From Parabacteroides sp. AD58 (GTDB taxonomy: Bacteria > Bacteroidota > Bacteroidia > Bacteroidales > Tannerellaceae), in contig NZ_CP146284.1 in NCBI RefSeq assembly GCF_023744375.2, positions 3,162,001-3,226,000 of the forward strand: 64,000 bases of DNA, written 5' to 3'. The translations under genes were made by a program, and so were the position numbers. The number at the start of each line of letters is the position of its first letter. Position 1 is the first letter of the stretch. The notes under the pieces were generated by a model. It saw nothing but the letters and a program-made list of their open reading frames with translations. It was not told the origin of the DNA and made no database searches. Shown in pieces: positions 36,749 to 46,928 of this stretch.

Positions 36749-38527
36749 TTAGAAGTTGATGTTTACGCCACCCATGATATTAATTCCCTGCATCGGATAT
36801 CCATAATACATTTCGTATTGCTGGTTCAGCAGGTTGTTTACTTTGATATAAGCTCCGAACGTGTCGTTGAATGTATAGCCGACTTGCAGGTTCAGTTCGT
36901 TGATGTTGTTCAGCTTATAATCTTCCATAGCGAACAAACGCGTGTATCGGTCGGTTGCCAGATAGTAATTCAGACCGATTGCCAACTTATCAATAGGCTT
37001 TACCGTTACGTCTGCATTGATTTCTACCTTCGGACGGCCATATACATATGTCAGATCTGCATTCGAACTTCCACCTTCCCATTCATCATTGTAATTGCCT
37101 TTCCAGCTATTATAAACACCTTTCAACTGGATATCCAAGAAATTCTGGTAGCTGTATTTCAGATTCGCTCCGGCAAAGAAGGCTTTTGTATCAATACCTG
37201 ACAGTGCATTCGAGTAGTTGCCAAATTCACCTTCATTGAAAGTGAAGGAAGGAACGAACAGGGCATCCGATGAACGGATTTTGTATCCGGCAAAGACATC
37301 AAACCAGAATCCGGGAGCAGCTCCGCACTTCAACCCGACTTGTCCGTTCAACCATTCGCGTGTCGGAGCAATTTCTTCAGTAGGATTGAAATAGCGGTTG
37401 ACGAGTGATGTCTCGTAAGCACTGTTCGAATACAATCGGCCGTCGGCTTTCAAGTAAAGGACAGTCTTATCGGCTACTTCTACATCTGCCGCGATATTTG
37501 GCGAAGCCGTGAACGAATTGTCTTCACCAGTAACGAACATCACGTTCGCTCCCAGTTTGACATTCCAGTTTTCTCCGGCAATCTTATAATACGGACTCAA
37601 AGTCACTTCTGCATGATTGGCAAAGGCACAATTAGGAACTCCGGCCGGATAAGTCGGCAAGTTATAGGCGAAGTATTCCACTTGTCCGCCAACGCCCACG
37701 CGCTGGTTTCCGTTAAAGAAAGCACTGAAGTCGAATTTCGCATCCAACGTATGTTCTGTCGGACCGTCCAGCTCTTTGCTTAATCCGTATTTGTGTGAGA
37801 AATTGATGTAATCCAAATCAATCAAGTAGAAGAAAGCCGCATCTTCTTTAGCTTCTATACCGATCTTTGCCTGAATCGTCTGGTTCACCTGATTGGTTTC
37901 GCGGTCGGCTTTTGACAGCAGATCTTCTACTGGCAGGCTCGACATGTTATTTATAGGCAAGCCATAATAATTGAATCCCGAATAATTATACTTACCACCT
38001 AAGTTCAAGATGGCCTTCTCGAAGGTATGAGCATAGTTGATACCGCCTGTGTTGTCATTCAGTTTTGCCTTGACCTGATCTTCGATCTGGATATAATCAA
38101 TATTACCGTTCGTTGAGCGGTGAGAGAGGAATACATTCAGCTTGTCTTTTTCCGTACTCAAGATATGGTAGCCGAAATCGCCGTTTATATTCAGGTGCAT
38201 GCCGGCTGCGACGTTCAGGTAACCGCGACGCTTGTTGTAATCCATCTGCGTCATAATATTCCCTGAAGGCAAGAGTGCAATCTGCTTTTCCGGATCGGTT
38301 GCCAACGTAAACGAAGAATAAGAAATAGCTCGTTTGGTTACTTGCGGCTCTTTAATCTGCGGAAGCGTATTGACCTTGTTGGCATCCTGCACTGTCGGAG
38401 CGTATTCCCGTTCCAACGTCATTTCGCGGTCCAGCTTCTTTTTCGTTTCATCTTCTTGTGCTGAAACAGTAACGGCAGAACCCAGCAACACCGCTACGCA
38501 AAGTACTTTCTGATATTTTGTTTTCAT
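36749..38527 (-). CDS. TonB-dependent-receptor-like outer membrane beta-barrel
   Basis: 592 residues; signal peptide ending near VTVSAQ. After a charged segment (DREMTLEREYAPTVQDA) the rest is alternating beta strands with aromatic girdles, ending in GINIMGGVNINF, a typical outer-membrane barrel terminus. The last third (LNLQVGYTFNDTFGAYIKVNNLLNQQYEM) matches the C-terminal part of TonB-dependent receptors, but no plug domain is present. It follows the 1004-residue TPR gene by 13 nt; such a pair recurs in Bacteroidetes and may form an envelope complex. Function unknown. Confidence 0.75.
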   Translation of the reverse strand: MKTKYQKVLCVAVLLGSAVTVSAQEDETKKKLDREMTLEREYAPTVQDANKVNTLPQIKEPQVTKRAISYSSFTLATDPEKQIALLPSGNIMTQMDYNKRRGYLNVAAGMHLNINGDFGYHILSTEKDKLNVFLSHRSTNGNIDYIQIEDQVKAKLNDNTGGINYAHTFEKAILNLGGKYNYSGFNYYGLPINNMSSLPVEDLLSKADRETNQVNQTIQAKIGIEAKEDAAFFYLIDLDYINFSHKYGLSKELDGPTEHTLDAKFDFSAFFNGNQRVGVGGQVEYFAYNLPTYPAGVPNCAFANHAEVTLSPYYKIAGENWNVKLGANVMFVTGEDNSFTASPNIAADVEVADKTVLYLKADGRLYSNSAYETSLVNRYFNPTEEIAPTREWLNGQVGLKCGAAPGFWFDVFAGYKIRSSDALFVPSFTFNEGEFGNYSNALSGIDTKAFFAGANLKYSYQNFLDIQLKGVYNSWKGNYNDEWEGGSSNADLTYVYGRPKVEINADVTVKPIDKLAIGLNYYLATDRYTRLFAMEDYKLNNINELNLQVGYTFNDTFGAYIKVNNLLNQQYEMYYGYPMQGINIMGGVNINF

Positions 38528-38540
38528 CTTAGCCTCCTCA

Positions 38541-41500
38541 TTACTTTAGTTTTGCCAAACGACTTTCAATCATTTCCGTGATGTTGTCGTCGCCCTGATA
38601 ATTCTTCTGCAAACTGTTCAGATAAACGCGGGCCTGAACCGGATCGCCTTTACGAATATAAATATCTGCCCAAAGGATGAATCCGCGAGCCAGCCAGTAT
38701 TGATGCGGAGTGCCGTTCTTGGCAAACTCTTCCAATACCTTTTCTGCGTTCTTGTCATCGTTGGCGTCATAATAAAGCTGAGCCAACAGATATTTGGCTT
38801 CTGCACCCTGTGCGGTACGCGTATCCTGACTGATCAGCTTTAAGTCTGCCAATGCTTTCGATTCCTGTCCCATTTCCATATAAGCCTTTGCCCGGACATA
38901 ACGCGCTTCGTTGGCAATTTCAGGAGAAACTTTCGGATTCTTCAATAACTGATTGGCTCCGGTCAGAGCATCTTGCTGATTTCCTTCTTTTAGGGCACAA
39001 CGCATGATACCCAAAGCGGCAGCTTCCTTGTTGTCAGGATTCTCAGCAATCGTATTCAATCGCTTAAATGTTTCAAGAGCCGCCTTGAAGTCTTCTGTCA
39101 GATATTCAATTTCCGCCTTGCGCGCCGTTGATTCTTCCAGGAACTTCCGGTCGCCACTGGCGATTACCTGTTCAAACATCGGCAGTGCCTCATTATATTC
39201 CTTCAAGTTGAAAGCGATGCTGGCCAGATAGAAGTTTGCATTGGTACTGAAGGCTCCATTCGGGTAATTCTTCAGGTAGTTCTGCATGCTTCGGCGGGCG
39301 CCTTCATTATCACCCCGCATAAACAGCTTTTCAGCCGCAATGTAAGTTAGCGAATCCTGTTCGTTGATATTCAGGTGGATGTTTCCGCCTAACGAGTTTA
39401 CGTAGGCCGCATAAGCATCGATATCGTTCAAGTCGATATAAACCGACTTCAGATCCTGCAAAGCCACTTTGGCTTCTTCGCTACCCGGATAAGTGCTGAT
39501 GACTTGTTTGTAGGCTTCAGCCGCTTTTTCCGGTTGGTTGTCATTATAATATATCAAACCTAACTGAACCCCTGCTTTCCGTGCCAGACTACTTTCCGGA
39601 TATTCGCTGATGAGCTTGTTGAAGGTTTGAATAGCCGCCGAGCTGTTTTCCAGCAAGACGTAAGTACGGCCTTTCTCAAACAGGGCATCGTCGATGTATT
39701 GAGATTCCGGATATTCACGGATCAGCTGATCCATCGTCCGGATCTTTCCGTTATAATCTTTCTGCAGACCCAGTACAAAACCTTTCTGGTAGACTGAATA
39801 ATCTCCGGCAGAAGGAAGTATTTGCGATGCTTTGTTGTAATTCTCTTCCGCCGCTGCAAACTGTCGGTTCTGGAACAGACAGTCGCCGATACGGTTATAT
39901 GCATCGGCATACGATGCGGCAGCATGATTCTGTTCTACATCGGTATATTGGCGGAAGCGGCTTAAAGCCATGTCATATTCCTGCTGTTTGAAGTAACAGT
40001 ATCCTAGGTTATAGAAAGAAAGGGCATACATATCCGTTCCTTTCTGCTGGGTATTGTTCTGATAAGTCCGGTAGTCGGAAATCGCGTTTCCGTATTCGCC
40101 TTTCCGGTAGTAGGATTCGCCTCTCCAGAAATAAGCATCGCTGCGGGCTTCTTCGTTATAGGTCCCCATCTGGATGGCACGTGTGAAGAGGTCAATTGCC
40201 TCATCCATCTTCATGTTGGTAAAGGCTTCCGTACCTAACTGGAAAAGAATATTCTGTTTGGCATCCAGAATCTTGACACTTGGATGCTTGATTTTCTCGA
40301 TTGATTTCAGGGCCGCATCATAATTCTTGGTGGTCAGATAAACTTCCACTAAGTAATCGTTTACTTTGTCAGCATATTGTGAATTCGGGAAATCGTTCAG
40401 GAAGTCTTCGAAGATAGTCACTGATTCACCGAATCCGGTAAACGCTGTTTCATGTATCAGCAATGCATAATTATACATGGCGGCTTCCTGAATCTGTGTA
40501 TCAAACGATGAGGTTGCAGCTGCTTCGAAAGCCATCCGCGCATTATTCTTATCGTTCAGTTTCAGATAAGATTGCCCTAAGTACAGATAGGCATTCTGGG
40601 TCAAAGCATCATCTTCGCTGACAACTTTTCCGAAGTTATTGACAGCGCTGCTGTAATTCCCGTTGTTGAACAGACAAACACCCAACAGATACAGGTCGCT
40701 GCGCAACGGTTCCTCAGCTTCCGATACATACTTGCTTAAATATTTCAGGGCCTTGTCCTGTTGTCCCTGGTGATAATAGGAGTTACCAAGGATACGGTAT
40801 AATTCGGTATTGTTATTGCTGTTCGGATAAGTATCCAGCAATCGTTCGCCTTCCTTGATGACCTGGCTGTATTTATTCTGGATAAAATAGATCTGAGTCG
40901 TGTAATAAGAAGACTGCTCCTTGAATTCCGGATTCTCTTTCAAGGCATCGAATTCGACTAAAGCCTGGTTGTATTTGCCGTTGGCATAGTCGATGTAAGC
41001 GACATAATAGGCAGAAGCGTCGCGGTATTTATCACCAATCTGCTGAATACGGCTGAACATCTGCCGGATTTGCTGCAGTTTTTCCGGATTTTCATTCTCT
41101 ACCTGAAGCATCGAGTACGCCAGACGAAAACTATAGGCTTCCTGATCTTCCGGACTAAGCAGGTCGATATCGGCCTCTTTCAGCCAGAAGATAGCTTTCG
41201 GATAGTTTTTCTGTCCGAAGTGAACCGAACCGATCAGGAATTCAACCACATCGGTATGGCGTGAATCCGGATACGTTTCAAGATACGATTTCAATAGTTC
41301 GTCTGCATTGGGGCGGCCTTGCTCAAATGCCGCATAAACCAGCATGAAGTCTGCTTCCTGAATTAAGTCTGCATCTGCCGCGTGGGCTTTATACGCTTCC
41401 AGCTTGTCGATGCAACCCGAATAATTCTTCAGGTTAAACAATTCCTTGCCTTCTGTGAACAGACGCTCTGGGCTGCCAAACTGATACGAGCGTTGAGCAT

Positions 41501-41555
41501 CCGCCATGTGCGTACCTAATACCAGGCATAAGGGAATAAGTATTTTCTTCATCAC
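38541..41555 (-). CDS. Large exported tetratricopeptide repeat protein
   Basis: 1004 residues with signal peptide at about 1-20 (ends HMADAQ) and more than a dozen TPR units across the whole length; recurrent phrases are YxxGxYxxAIxxF, YPxSxxxxxAxYxLG, and NQPEKAAEAYKQVISTYPGS near 660. Periplasmic scaffold, most likely. The next gene downstream (13 nt) encodes a plug-less outer-membrane barrel, suggesting that the TPR protein binds it. Start could be either of two adjacent Met codons. Confidence 0.85.
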   Translation of the reverse strand: MMKKILIPLCLVLGTHMADAQRSYQFGSPERLFTEGKELFNLKNYSGCIDKLEAYKAHAADADLIQEADFMLVYAAFEQGRPNADELLKSYLETYPDSRHTDVVEFLIGSVHFGQKNYPKAIFWLKEADIDLLSPEDQEAYSFRLAYSMLQVENENPEKLQQIRQMFSRIQQIGDKYRDASAYYVAYIDYANGKYNQALVEFDALKENPEFKEQSSYYTTQIYFIQNKYSQVIKEGERLLDTYPNSNNNTELYRILGNSYYHQGQQDKALKYLSKYVSEAEEPLRSDLYLLGVCLFNNGNYSSAVNNFGKVVSEDDALTQNAYLYLGQSYLKLNDKNNARMAFEAAATSSFDTQIQEAAMYNYALLIHETAFTGFGESVTIFEDFLNDFPNSQYADKVNDYLVEVYLTTKNYDAALKSIEKIKHPSVKILDAKQNILFQLGTEAFTNMKMDEAIDLFTRAIQMGTYNEEARSDAYFWRGESYYRKGEYGNAISDYRTYQNNTQQKGTDMYALSFYNLGYCYFKQQEYDMALSRFRQYTDVEQNHAAASYADAYNRIGDCLFQNRQFAAAEENYNKASQILPSAGDYSVYQKGFVLGLQKDYNGKIRTMDQLIREYPESQYIDDALFEKGRTYVLLENSSAAIQTFNKLISEYPESSLARKAGVQLGLIYYNDNQPEKAAEAYKQVISTYPGSEEAKVALQDLKSVYIDLNDIDAYAAYVNSLGGNIHLNINEQDSLTYIAAEKLFMRGDNEGARRSMQNYLKNYPNGAFSTNANFYLASIAFNLKEYNEALPMFEQVIASGDRKFLEESTARKAEIEYLTEDFKAALETFKRLNTIAENPDNKEAAALGIMRCALKEGNQQDALTGANQLLKNPKVSPEIANEARYVRAKAYMEMGQESKALADLKLISQDTRTAQGAEAKYLLAQLYYDANDDKNAEKVLEEFAKNGTPHQYWLARGFILWADIYIRKGDPVQARVYLNSLQKNYQGDDNITEMIESRLAKLK

Positions 41556-41690
41556 ACTCTTTGCTTTTTATGTGTTTATTTATAAAGATAACAAACAACT
41601 CATATTGCTTGTTTAATCTGTCTTATCGTGTAATTAATTTACAAAGATAAATAAACCCGTTGAAATATAGGCAACTTCTGGAGGAAAAAC

Positions 41691-42233
41691 CTATTGATTT
41701 GCTTCTTGCCGATTCATTTCCTGATATCGCCGGATGGCTTGGCGGATAGAAGTAAGACCGAAGTCGTCGGGCTGTAGGGAAGCTGGCTGCCGGATGACGA
41801 TTTCGGCGGCGTCGTCGGCGGCCTGTGCCTGGCTGAATTGCTTGACATGGCATTCGAAGAACATATCCACGGTGTGGACTTCAAAGCCTTTGTATGGATA
41901 GATGTTGGGAATTGAGAACAGATACTGGCAATGATCGATCTGAAGGCCTGTTTCTTCTTTGACTTCGCGGGCCGCGGCCTCTTCGGCACTTTCGTACATA
42001 TCGACAAATCCACCGGGCAGATCGAGGGTGCCTTTACCGGGTTCTTTGGCGCGTCTGACCAACAATAGCTCGCCGGCTTCGTTCCGGATGAAACAGGCAA
42101 CGGCTGATGACGGATTGAAATAATAGACAAATCCGCAGTGCGTACACTCTTTTGCCTTTTCGTTGTGTACGACAAACGTCTGGTGTCCGCAAACCGGACA
42201 AAATAGAAATTGGTGTAAAGGATGTTGTTTCAT
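41691..42233 (-). CDS. NUDIX hydrolase with N-terminal zinc ribbon
   Basis: Hydrolase of nucleoside diphosphate-X compounds, cytoplasmic; layout resembles NADH pyrophosphatase NudC. 180 residues from the start MKQHPLHQFL. I reject the longer frame (to 42269) because it would read through the terminator of the upstream gene. Two CxxC pairs (CPVCG near 12, CTHCG near 28) form the ribbon; the NUDIX box GGFVDMYESAEEAAAREVKE followed by ETGL is intact near 80-103. Substrate not deducible. Confidence 0.9.
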   Translation of the reverse strand: MKQHPLHQFLFCPVCGHQTFVVHNEKAKECTHCGFVYYFNPSSAVACFIRNEAGELLLVRRAKEPGKGTLDLPGGFVDMYESAEEAAAREVKEETGLQIDHCQYLFSIPNIYPYKGFEVHTVDMFFECHVKQFSQAQAADDAAEIVIRQPASLQPDDFGLTSIRQAIRRYQEMNRQEANQ

Positions 42234-42249
42234 AAGGATATCATAAAAA

Positions 42250-42281
42250 AAGACAGATCGTATTGACATACGACCTGTCTT
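42250..42281 (-). terminator. Terminator after the ROK kinase gene
   Basis: 14-bp stem with one G-U pair on the minus strand (42250-42263 with 42268-42281), 4-nt loop, then T7 on the minus strand (42244-42250). Confidence 0.85.
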
Positions 42282-42312
42282 GAAACATTCATTATTGGGA
42301 AAGATGTTTTTC

Positions 42313-43278
42313 TTATTCTTTTACTTCCCAGCCCAAAGCACTTGCACCCAATACGGCAGCATCGCTTTCTTTCAGCTGAGAGAATAACAGTTTAGTCTTG
42401 CCTTCAAATACTTTCAGCATGTTCTTGTCCATAGAACGCTTGATCGGGTTCATCAACAAGTCGCCTGCTTTCGTCAGACCACCGAACAAGATGATTGCTT
42501 CCGGGCTTGAGAAAGCGACGAAGTCTGCAAAGGCTTCACCTAACATGTTTCCTGTAAATTCAAAGATCTCCAACGCCAGCTTATCACCTTTCATAGCTGC
42601 ATCAAATACATCTTTAGAGGTGATTTCAGACGGATCGAGTTCACGCAGCAAGCTGTCGTCTTTCCGGATATCCAGATATTCGCGTGCTGTTCTGGCTACA
42701 CCCGTTGCAGAAGCATAAGCTTCCAAACAACCCTGACGGCCACAACCGCAAGGACGTCCGTTATTACGACGCATGATAACATGGCCTAATTCACCGGCAA
42801 ATCCGTCGTGTCCATATACTAAGTTACCGCCAATGACAATACCGCTACCTACACCTGTACCTAAAGTAATAACGATAAAGTCTTTCATACCACGGGCAGC
42901 ACCGTAAGTCATTTCGCCGATTGCTGCAGCATTGGCATCATTTGTCAGCGCAACGGGAAGACCTCCTAAATAATCGCTGATCATTTCTGCCAAAGGAATT
43001 TTACCTTTCCAGGGAAGATTTGGGGCAAATTCAATACAGCCGTTAAAGAAGTTTCCGTTTGGCGCTCCAATACCGATACCTTTAATCTTTTCAGGACCGC
43101 CGGCCTGGTCAATAACATTTTTCAGACCGTCTCCCAAAGCTGCTACATAATCATTGATATCAGTATATTTACCAGTCTTGATTGAGCTGGTGTATAAGAT
43201 TGTTCCGCGTGCATCAACCACGCCAAAAACCGTGTTGGTACCACCTATATCGATACCTACTACATAAGGCTTCTCCAT
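42313..43278 (-). CDS. ROK-family sugar kinase, probable glucokinase
   Basis: ATP-dependent hexose kinase, cytoplasmic, first step of sugar use. 321 residues. Phosphate loop VGIDIGGTNTVFGVVD at 7-22, catalytic TNDANAAAIGE near 115, GTGVGSGIVIGG near 140, and the ROK zinc motif CGCGRQGCLEAYAS near 180. GHDGFAGELGHV contributes the sugar-binding Glu-His. Glucokinase is the best guess; N-acetylmannosamine or fructose kinases share the fold. Confidence 0.9.
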   Translation of the reverse strand: MEKPYVVGIDIGGTNTVFGVVDARGTILYTSSIKTGKYTDINDYVAALGDGLKNVIDQAGGPEKIKGIGIGAPNGNFFNGCIEFAPNLPWKGKIPLAEMISDYLGGLPVALTNDANAAAIGEMTYGAARGMKDFIVITLGTGVGSGIVIGGNLVYGHDGFAGELGHVIMRRNNGRPCGCGRQGCLEAYASATGVARTAREYLDIRKDDSLLRELDPSEITSKDVFDAAMKGDKLALEIFEFTGNMLGEAFADFVAFSSPEAIILFGGLTKAGDLLMNPIKRSMDKNMLKVFEGKTKLLFSQLKESDAAVLGASALGWEVKE

Positions 43279-43322
43279 GATTTTATGTTTAGATTAAAAA
43301 TGAATTACTAATTAATTGTAGG

Positions 43323-43330
43323 CAAATATA
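43323..43330 (-). promoter_or_regulatory. -7 element for the ROK kinase gene
   Basis: CAAATATA on the plus strand reads TATATTTG on the minus strand, 44 nt before the start codon. Confidence 0.45.
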
Positions 43331-43458
43331 AGTTCTTTATAAAAAGTAACCATGAATTTCGCGGAAAAAATTACATTTTCGTGTCTATTTTGTTTTATCT
43401 CAATAAATCCCTGCCTTAAAAATATGTTTTAGGAAATGTTTTATACTGTTGATGCGGA

Positions 43459-44181
43459 TTATACCTTTATATGGAGGGTTTCACCGGGCTGACTGAGCAG
43501 ATGAAATGCCGTTCCGTTTTGTCGGGCATACGTGCCGAATGGCAATGTCAGTTCCGGCTTTTCCCAGAAGTGCATCGGAATGAATTGTTTTACTTGAATT
43601 TGCTGGATGAACTGTTCGGCTCCGCGGGCAAAATCACTTCCCATTCGCGGATCAACCGGAAACATGGCAACGTCGATGTGGTTGCAGGCCGCTTTCAAAA
43701 CATTCAGTTCATGCAGGAAATTCTCTTCCGCTTCTTTTACTTCCTGTTCGGTCGATTCGTCTTTCCAGTGCCAGTTGTTGAGGTCTCCTGCATGAAAGAT
43801 AAGCTTATGTTCGCATGTCAGCAGGAAAGACACGCCTACATCGGTCGAGCCGAAAGCCTGAACCCGGATCAGATCATCCTGGTAAACGTCTCCTTTGTCG
43901 AGGAATGTCGCTTCATCAGCCGCTGCCTTCTGGTGCCTTAGGATATCTTTGCTTAATAAGTAATGGATATCCTTCTTTTGTTCTTTCCAGGAAAAGATTT
44001 CCCGGCTGAAGTGATCCGGATGAAAATGGGATGATAATATATAAAGTGGCTCCGGCTTTTGGAGCAAGACGTCGTGCACATAGCCTTGTTTCCCTTTTGT
44101 ATCTTTATAATAATCGAAGAGAATGGAATAAGCCGGAGTCTCCAGAGCAAAACAACTGTGATAAATATATGTCAGTTTCAT
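43459..44181 (-). CDS. MBL-fold metallo-hydrolase
   Basis: Metallo-beta-lactamase-fold hydrolase, 240 residues from the start MKLTYIYHSCFAL; the longer frame (to 44265) would overlap the upstream gene and has no support. The metal site SSHFHPDHFS (HxHxDH) lies near 48-57, with further ligands likely at HAGDLN near 130 and MHFWEKP near 210. Similar to UlaG-like / predicted Zn-dependent hydrolases. Substrate unknown. It lies 22 nt after the outer-membrane protein gene in the same direction. Confidence 0.85.
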   Translation of the reverse strand: MKLTYIYHSCFALETPAYSILFDYYKDTKGKQGYVHDVLLQKPEPLYILSSHFHPDHFSREIFSWKEQKKDIHYLLSKDILRHQKAAADEATFLDKGDVYQDDLIRVQAFGSTDVGVSFLLTCEHKLIFHAGDLNNWHWKDESTEQEVKEAEENFLHELNVLKAACNHIDVAMFPVDPRMGSDFARGAEQFIQQIQVKQFIPMHFWEKPELTLPFGTYARQNGTAFHLLSQPGETLHIKV

Positions 44182-44203
44182 AAGATACTTTTTATAAAGA
44201 ACA

Positions 44204-46528
44204 CTACATGCGGCTCTTTTGTTCTTGGCCGGCTCCTGTTCCTTTATATTTACTTTTGCTGGCATTGAATTTATAGCGGATAGTCAGTCTTGCCTGGCAA
44301 TGTGTGGAATGCTCATCCATTTGCATGGTTTGCCGGTCGCTGACATACATGATAAAACTACGTTTATAACTATCCAATACATTCCATGCGTCAAGCTGAA
44401 TGGTCAGGTTGTCGTTGAGGAAGCTCTTTTGTAAAGAAAGGTCTGCCCGCCATGAAGGTTTTAAGAAACGACCGTTTTGTATGTCTCCTTTCGTTTTGTA
44501 AAGAAAATCAACATCCAGCAAAATTCCCCAAGGCAACTGAAGATTGTTATTCCAGGTAATGGTTCCCATCGGGTTATTCAGTTTCAACGGCCCTTGAGGT
44601 GTTTGGGTTGTGTACCATTGTTTTGTCACTTGAAATCTCCATTGCGGACGCCAGAATCCGATGGTAGGAGCAACGGTCAGTCCGGCAAATACCTTGTCAT
44701 ATGTCGGAGCATTAGCCAGCGACATGAGCATAATGGTCGGATTTTCTTCGTCATACAAGCTTGTTACATTGATGACCTTGTCTTTGATACGGTTATAGCC
44801 GGTAGTTAATTGTATCCATCGGTATGTTGCTCCTAACGTTACGTTTTGAGTCAATGTCGGTTTCAATAACGGGTTTCCGGTTTCGTATGTATATTTGTTG
44901 GCATATAATACGTTGTTCCGCAGATCCCAATAGGACGGACGAGCAATATCTGTCCGGTAAGCCAGTTGGATATTTATCCGTTGGATAGGAAATGACAAGG
45001 AAAACGTCGGGAACAGGTTATTGTATGTCTTGCTTTGTTCGTCTATCCGTTTGCCATCCACGTAATAATCGGATGAGGTATATTCGTAGCGTAGTCCTAT
45101 TTGTGTTTGAACTTTCCCGAAATTTTTTCCGTATTCGGCAAAGACAGCTCCCATGTTTTCACGGATGCGGCTGTTGTCATCATTGAGAATTCCTTCCGGA
45201 TTGATGAAGAGATTACCTCGGTTTGTATATGTATATTCACCACCGAAAGCTAGCTCGCCGTCCCATACGGGTTTGGAAAGTATCAGTTTGGTAGCATATA
45301 ACGAATTGCTTACGTCATTGAATGAGGAAACTGTCCGGGTTTCTTCTGCTTGATTGGGAATACGGGTAACTTCATCAATGTCGTTTTCTTTATGGATATC
45401 ACTCCAGTAACCATCCAGGTTTAAGTCAACGTTCCAGTCATTGATCTTTCCCGTATAGTAGGCATTAAGCTGATGGGTGTCATCTTTATCTGTTTCGAGA
45501 TTCGGACTGTAAGTGCTTTCTGTTGGTTCTTGGTCTTGAAATACTTGTGTATGCAGGATCATGTTCATGGTATTTGCCGGTGTTTTATCATAGCCGTAGC
45601 GAATACCGATGGCATTGTTCTCGTCGAAGGTGTAGTTCAAGGCAAGCTGTGCGCCTAATCTTTTGTCTGTTCCATCGGTGAAGACGGTTGATTCCTGTCT
45701 CCAATATTGCTGGAGATAAGTGTCTTGATAAAAATCTTTGGATGACCATCCGTAAGACCGAGAACCGTAGATCATGCCCGACAAGTCAAAACTCCCTTTA
45801 CGATAGTTGAAGTTAAATTGTTCCAAGGCGCTCCAGTCACGGTTGTATTGAAACATGGCGCGATTATCGAATCCAAAGCCTTCGCCTTCAACCTTCTTGG
45901 TGGCAATTCGTATAACTGCTGTCACATCAGCTCCATATCGGGCACCCGGATTGTTGATGACTTCTACCGACTTGATGTTTTCGGCTGATATCTGATCCAG
46001 TTCTGTCAGGTCTCGAACTTTACGTCCGTTGATATAGATTTCCGGTGTTCCCCTTCCGAATACGTTTATTTCTCCGTCTTGGGCAGTTACATTCGGGATT
46101 TTGTCGAGTAATTGTTCGGTAGTTCCAGCTTTTTCCAGTACGGTTCCGCTTACGCTTGTTACCATGGCATTCCCTTTCATGCGGGTAATGGGCAATGAAC
46201 CTTTGACTATCACTTCGCCTAATTGCTGTACATCCGAGACCAAACGTATGATGCCTAAATCAGGAGGATTGATGGATTTATAGATGGTTTCAAAGCCAAT
46301 AGACGAAATACGGACGAGCTGGTTGGTGGTTGTTGCTTCCAAGGCGAAAGAACCGTTTTCATCACTCATCGTACCTGTTACGAATGCTGAATCAGGAAGC
46401 GATAACAATACGATATTGGCATAGGGTAAAGGCTGATCTTTTTCATCGACAAGTTTTCCATGGATCGTTTGTGCTGAAAGAGGTATGCTTCCTGCAAATA
46501 GGAAACAGGTAATGATGTTTTTAATCAT
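44204..46528 (-). CDS. TonB-dependent-receptor-type outer membrane protein
   Basis: 774 residues from the start MIKNIITCFLFAGSIPLSAQ, which gives a proper signal peptide; an upstream Met would add 41 non-signal residues. A carboxypeptidase-regulatory-like domain at about 22-105 (DEKDQPLPYANIVLLSLPDS) is followed by a plug (GTTEQLLDKIPNVTAQDGEI; TPEIYINGRKV; NIKSVEVINNPGARYGAD near 205) and an outer-membrane barrel of the OMP_b-brl_3 type. No SusD partner is adjacent, so it is not a classical SusC. Cargo unknown; metal or small-molecule uptake is possible. Confidence 0.88.
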   Translation of the reverse strand: MIKNIITCFLFAGSIPLSAQTIHGKLVDEKDQPLPYANIVLLSLPDSAFVTGTMSDENGSFALEATTTNQLVRISSIGFETIYKSINPPDLGIIRLVSDVQQLGEVIVKGSLPITRMKGNAMVTSVSGTVLEKAGTTEQLLDKIPNVTAQDGEINVFGRGTPEIYINGRKVRDLTELDQISAENIKSVEVINNPGARYGADVTAVIRIATKKVEGEGFGFDNRAMFQYNRDWSALEQFNFNYRKGSFDLSGMIYGSRSYGWSSKDFYQDTYLQQYWRQESTVFTDGTDKRLGAQLALNYTFDENNAIGIRYGYDKTPANTMNMILHTQVFQDQEPTESTYSPNLETDKDDTHQLNAYYTGKINDWNVDLNLDGYWSDIHKENDIDEVTRIPNQAEETRTVSSFNDVSNSLYATKLILSKPVWDGELAFGGEYTYTNRGNLFINPEGILNDDNSRIRENMGAVFAEYGKNFGKVQTQIGLRYEYTSSDYYVDGKRIDEQSKTYNNLFPTFSLSFPIQRINIQLAYRTDIARPSYWDLRNNVLYANKYTYETGNPLLKPTLTQNVTLGATYRWIQLTTGYNRIKDKVINVTSLYDEENPTIMLMSLANAPTYDKVFAGLTVAPTIGFWRPQWRFQVTKQWYTTQTPQGPLKLNNPMGTITWNNNLQLPWGILLDVDFLYKTKGDIQNGRFLKPSWRADLSLQKSFLNDNLTIQLDAWNVLDSYKRSFIMYVSDRQTMQMDEHSTHCQARLTIRYKFNASKSKYKGTGAGQEQKSRM

Positions 46529-46829
46529 TTGGTTTACTTTTAAAGTTTGACATCCTGTATTTACAATAAAAGCGTGAGACTTGTTTTGTCCATTGAAAAA
46601 CAGGTATCGCCAAACACCTTGAGGAAATGGACGAAGAAACAATATTCTCACGCCGTATTGTGTATGACGAATAGGATATAGCCACCAAGGGCCATACCAA
46701 ATTGCATACAGACAAACACAGAATGAGCGTTACATTGTCTCTATCCTTCCTCTGAAATTGGCGATTTCGTTTTTCAGGATAAAGCAAAAACGCTTAGTTT
46801 ACGTCAGCGGATTTCTCCCGCTTGTATCG
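46529..46829. other. Leader/upstream region of the outer-membrane protein gene
   Basis: About 300 nt between the start codon and the nearest minus-strand -7 element, so possibly a long 5'UTR. A short inverted repeat CGTGAG/CTCACG flanks much of it. No coding region or known riboswitch recognised. Confidence 0.3.
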
Positions 46830-46837
46830 CAAATATA
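46830..46837 (-). promoter_or_regulatory. -7 element upstream of the outer-membrane protein gene
   Basis: CAAATATA on the plus strand, TATATTTG on the minus strand. No good -33. Confidence 0.4.
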
Positions 46838-46928
46838 CGTTTTTTTCCAATGCAACGCTCTTAGGAGAATATTATTTCTTCAAAAATACATAAAAAGAAG
46901 AGATGCTGGATATAGATGTAAAATCTTT

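Noticed and set aside
44182..44265. N-terminal extension of the MBL-fold gene
   Set aside because: Would overlap the upstream outer-membrane protein gene and adds residues before the normal first strand MKLTYIYHS.
46529..46651. N-terminal extension of the outer-membrane protein gene
   Set aside because: The 41 extra residues hide the signal peptide that begins at MIKNIITCF.
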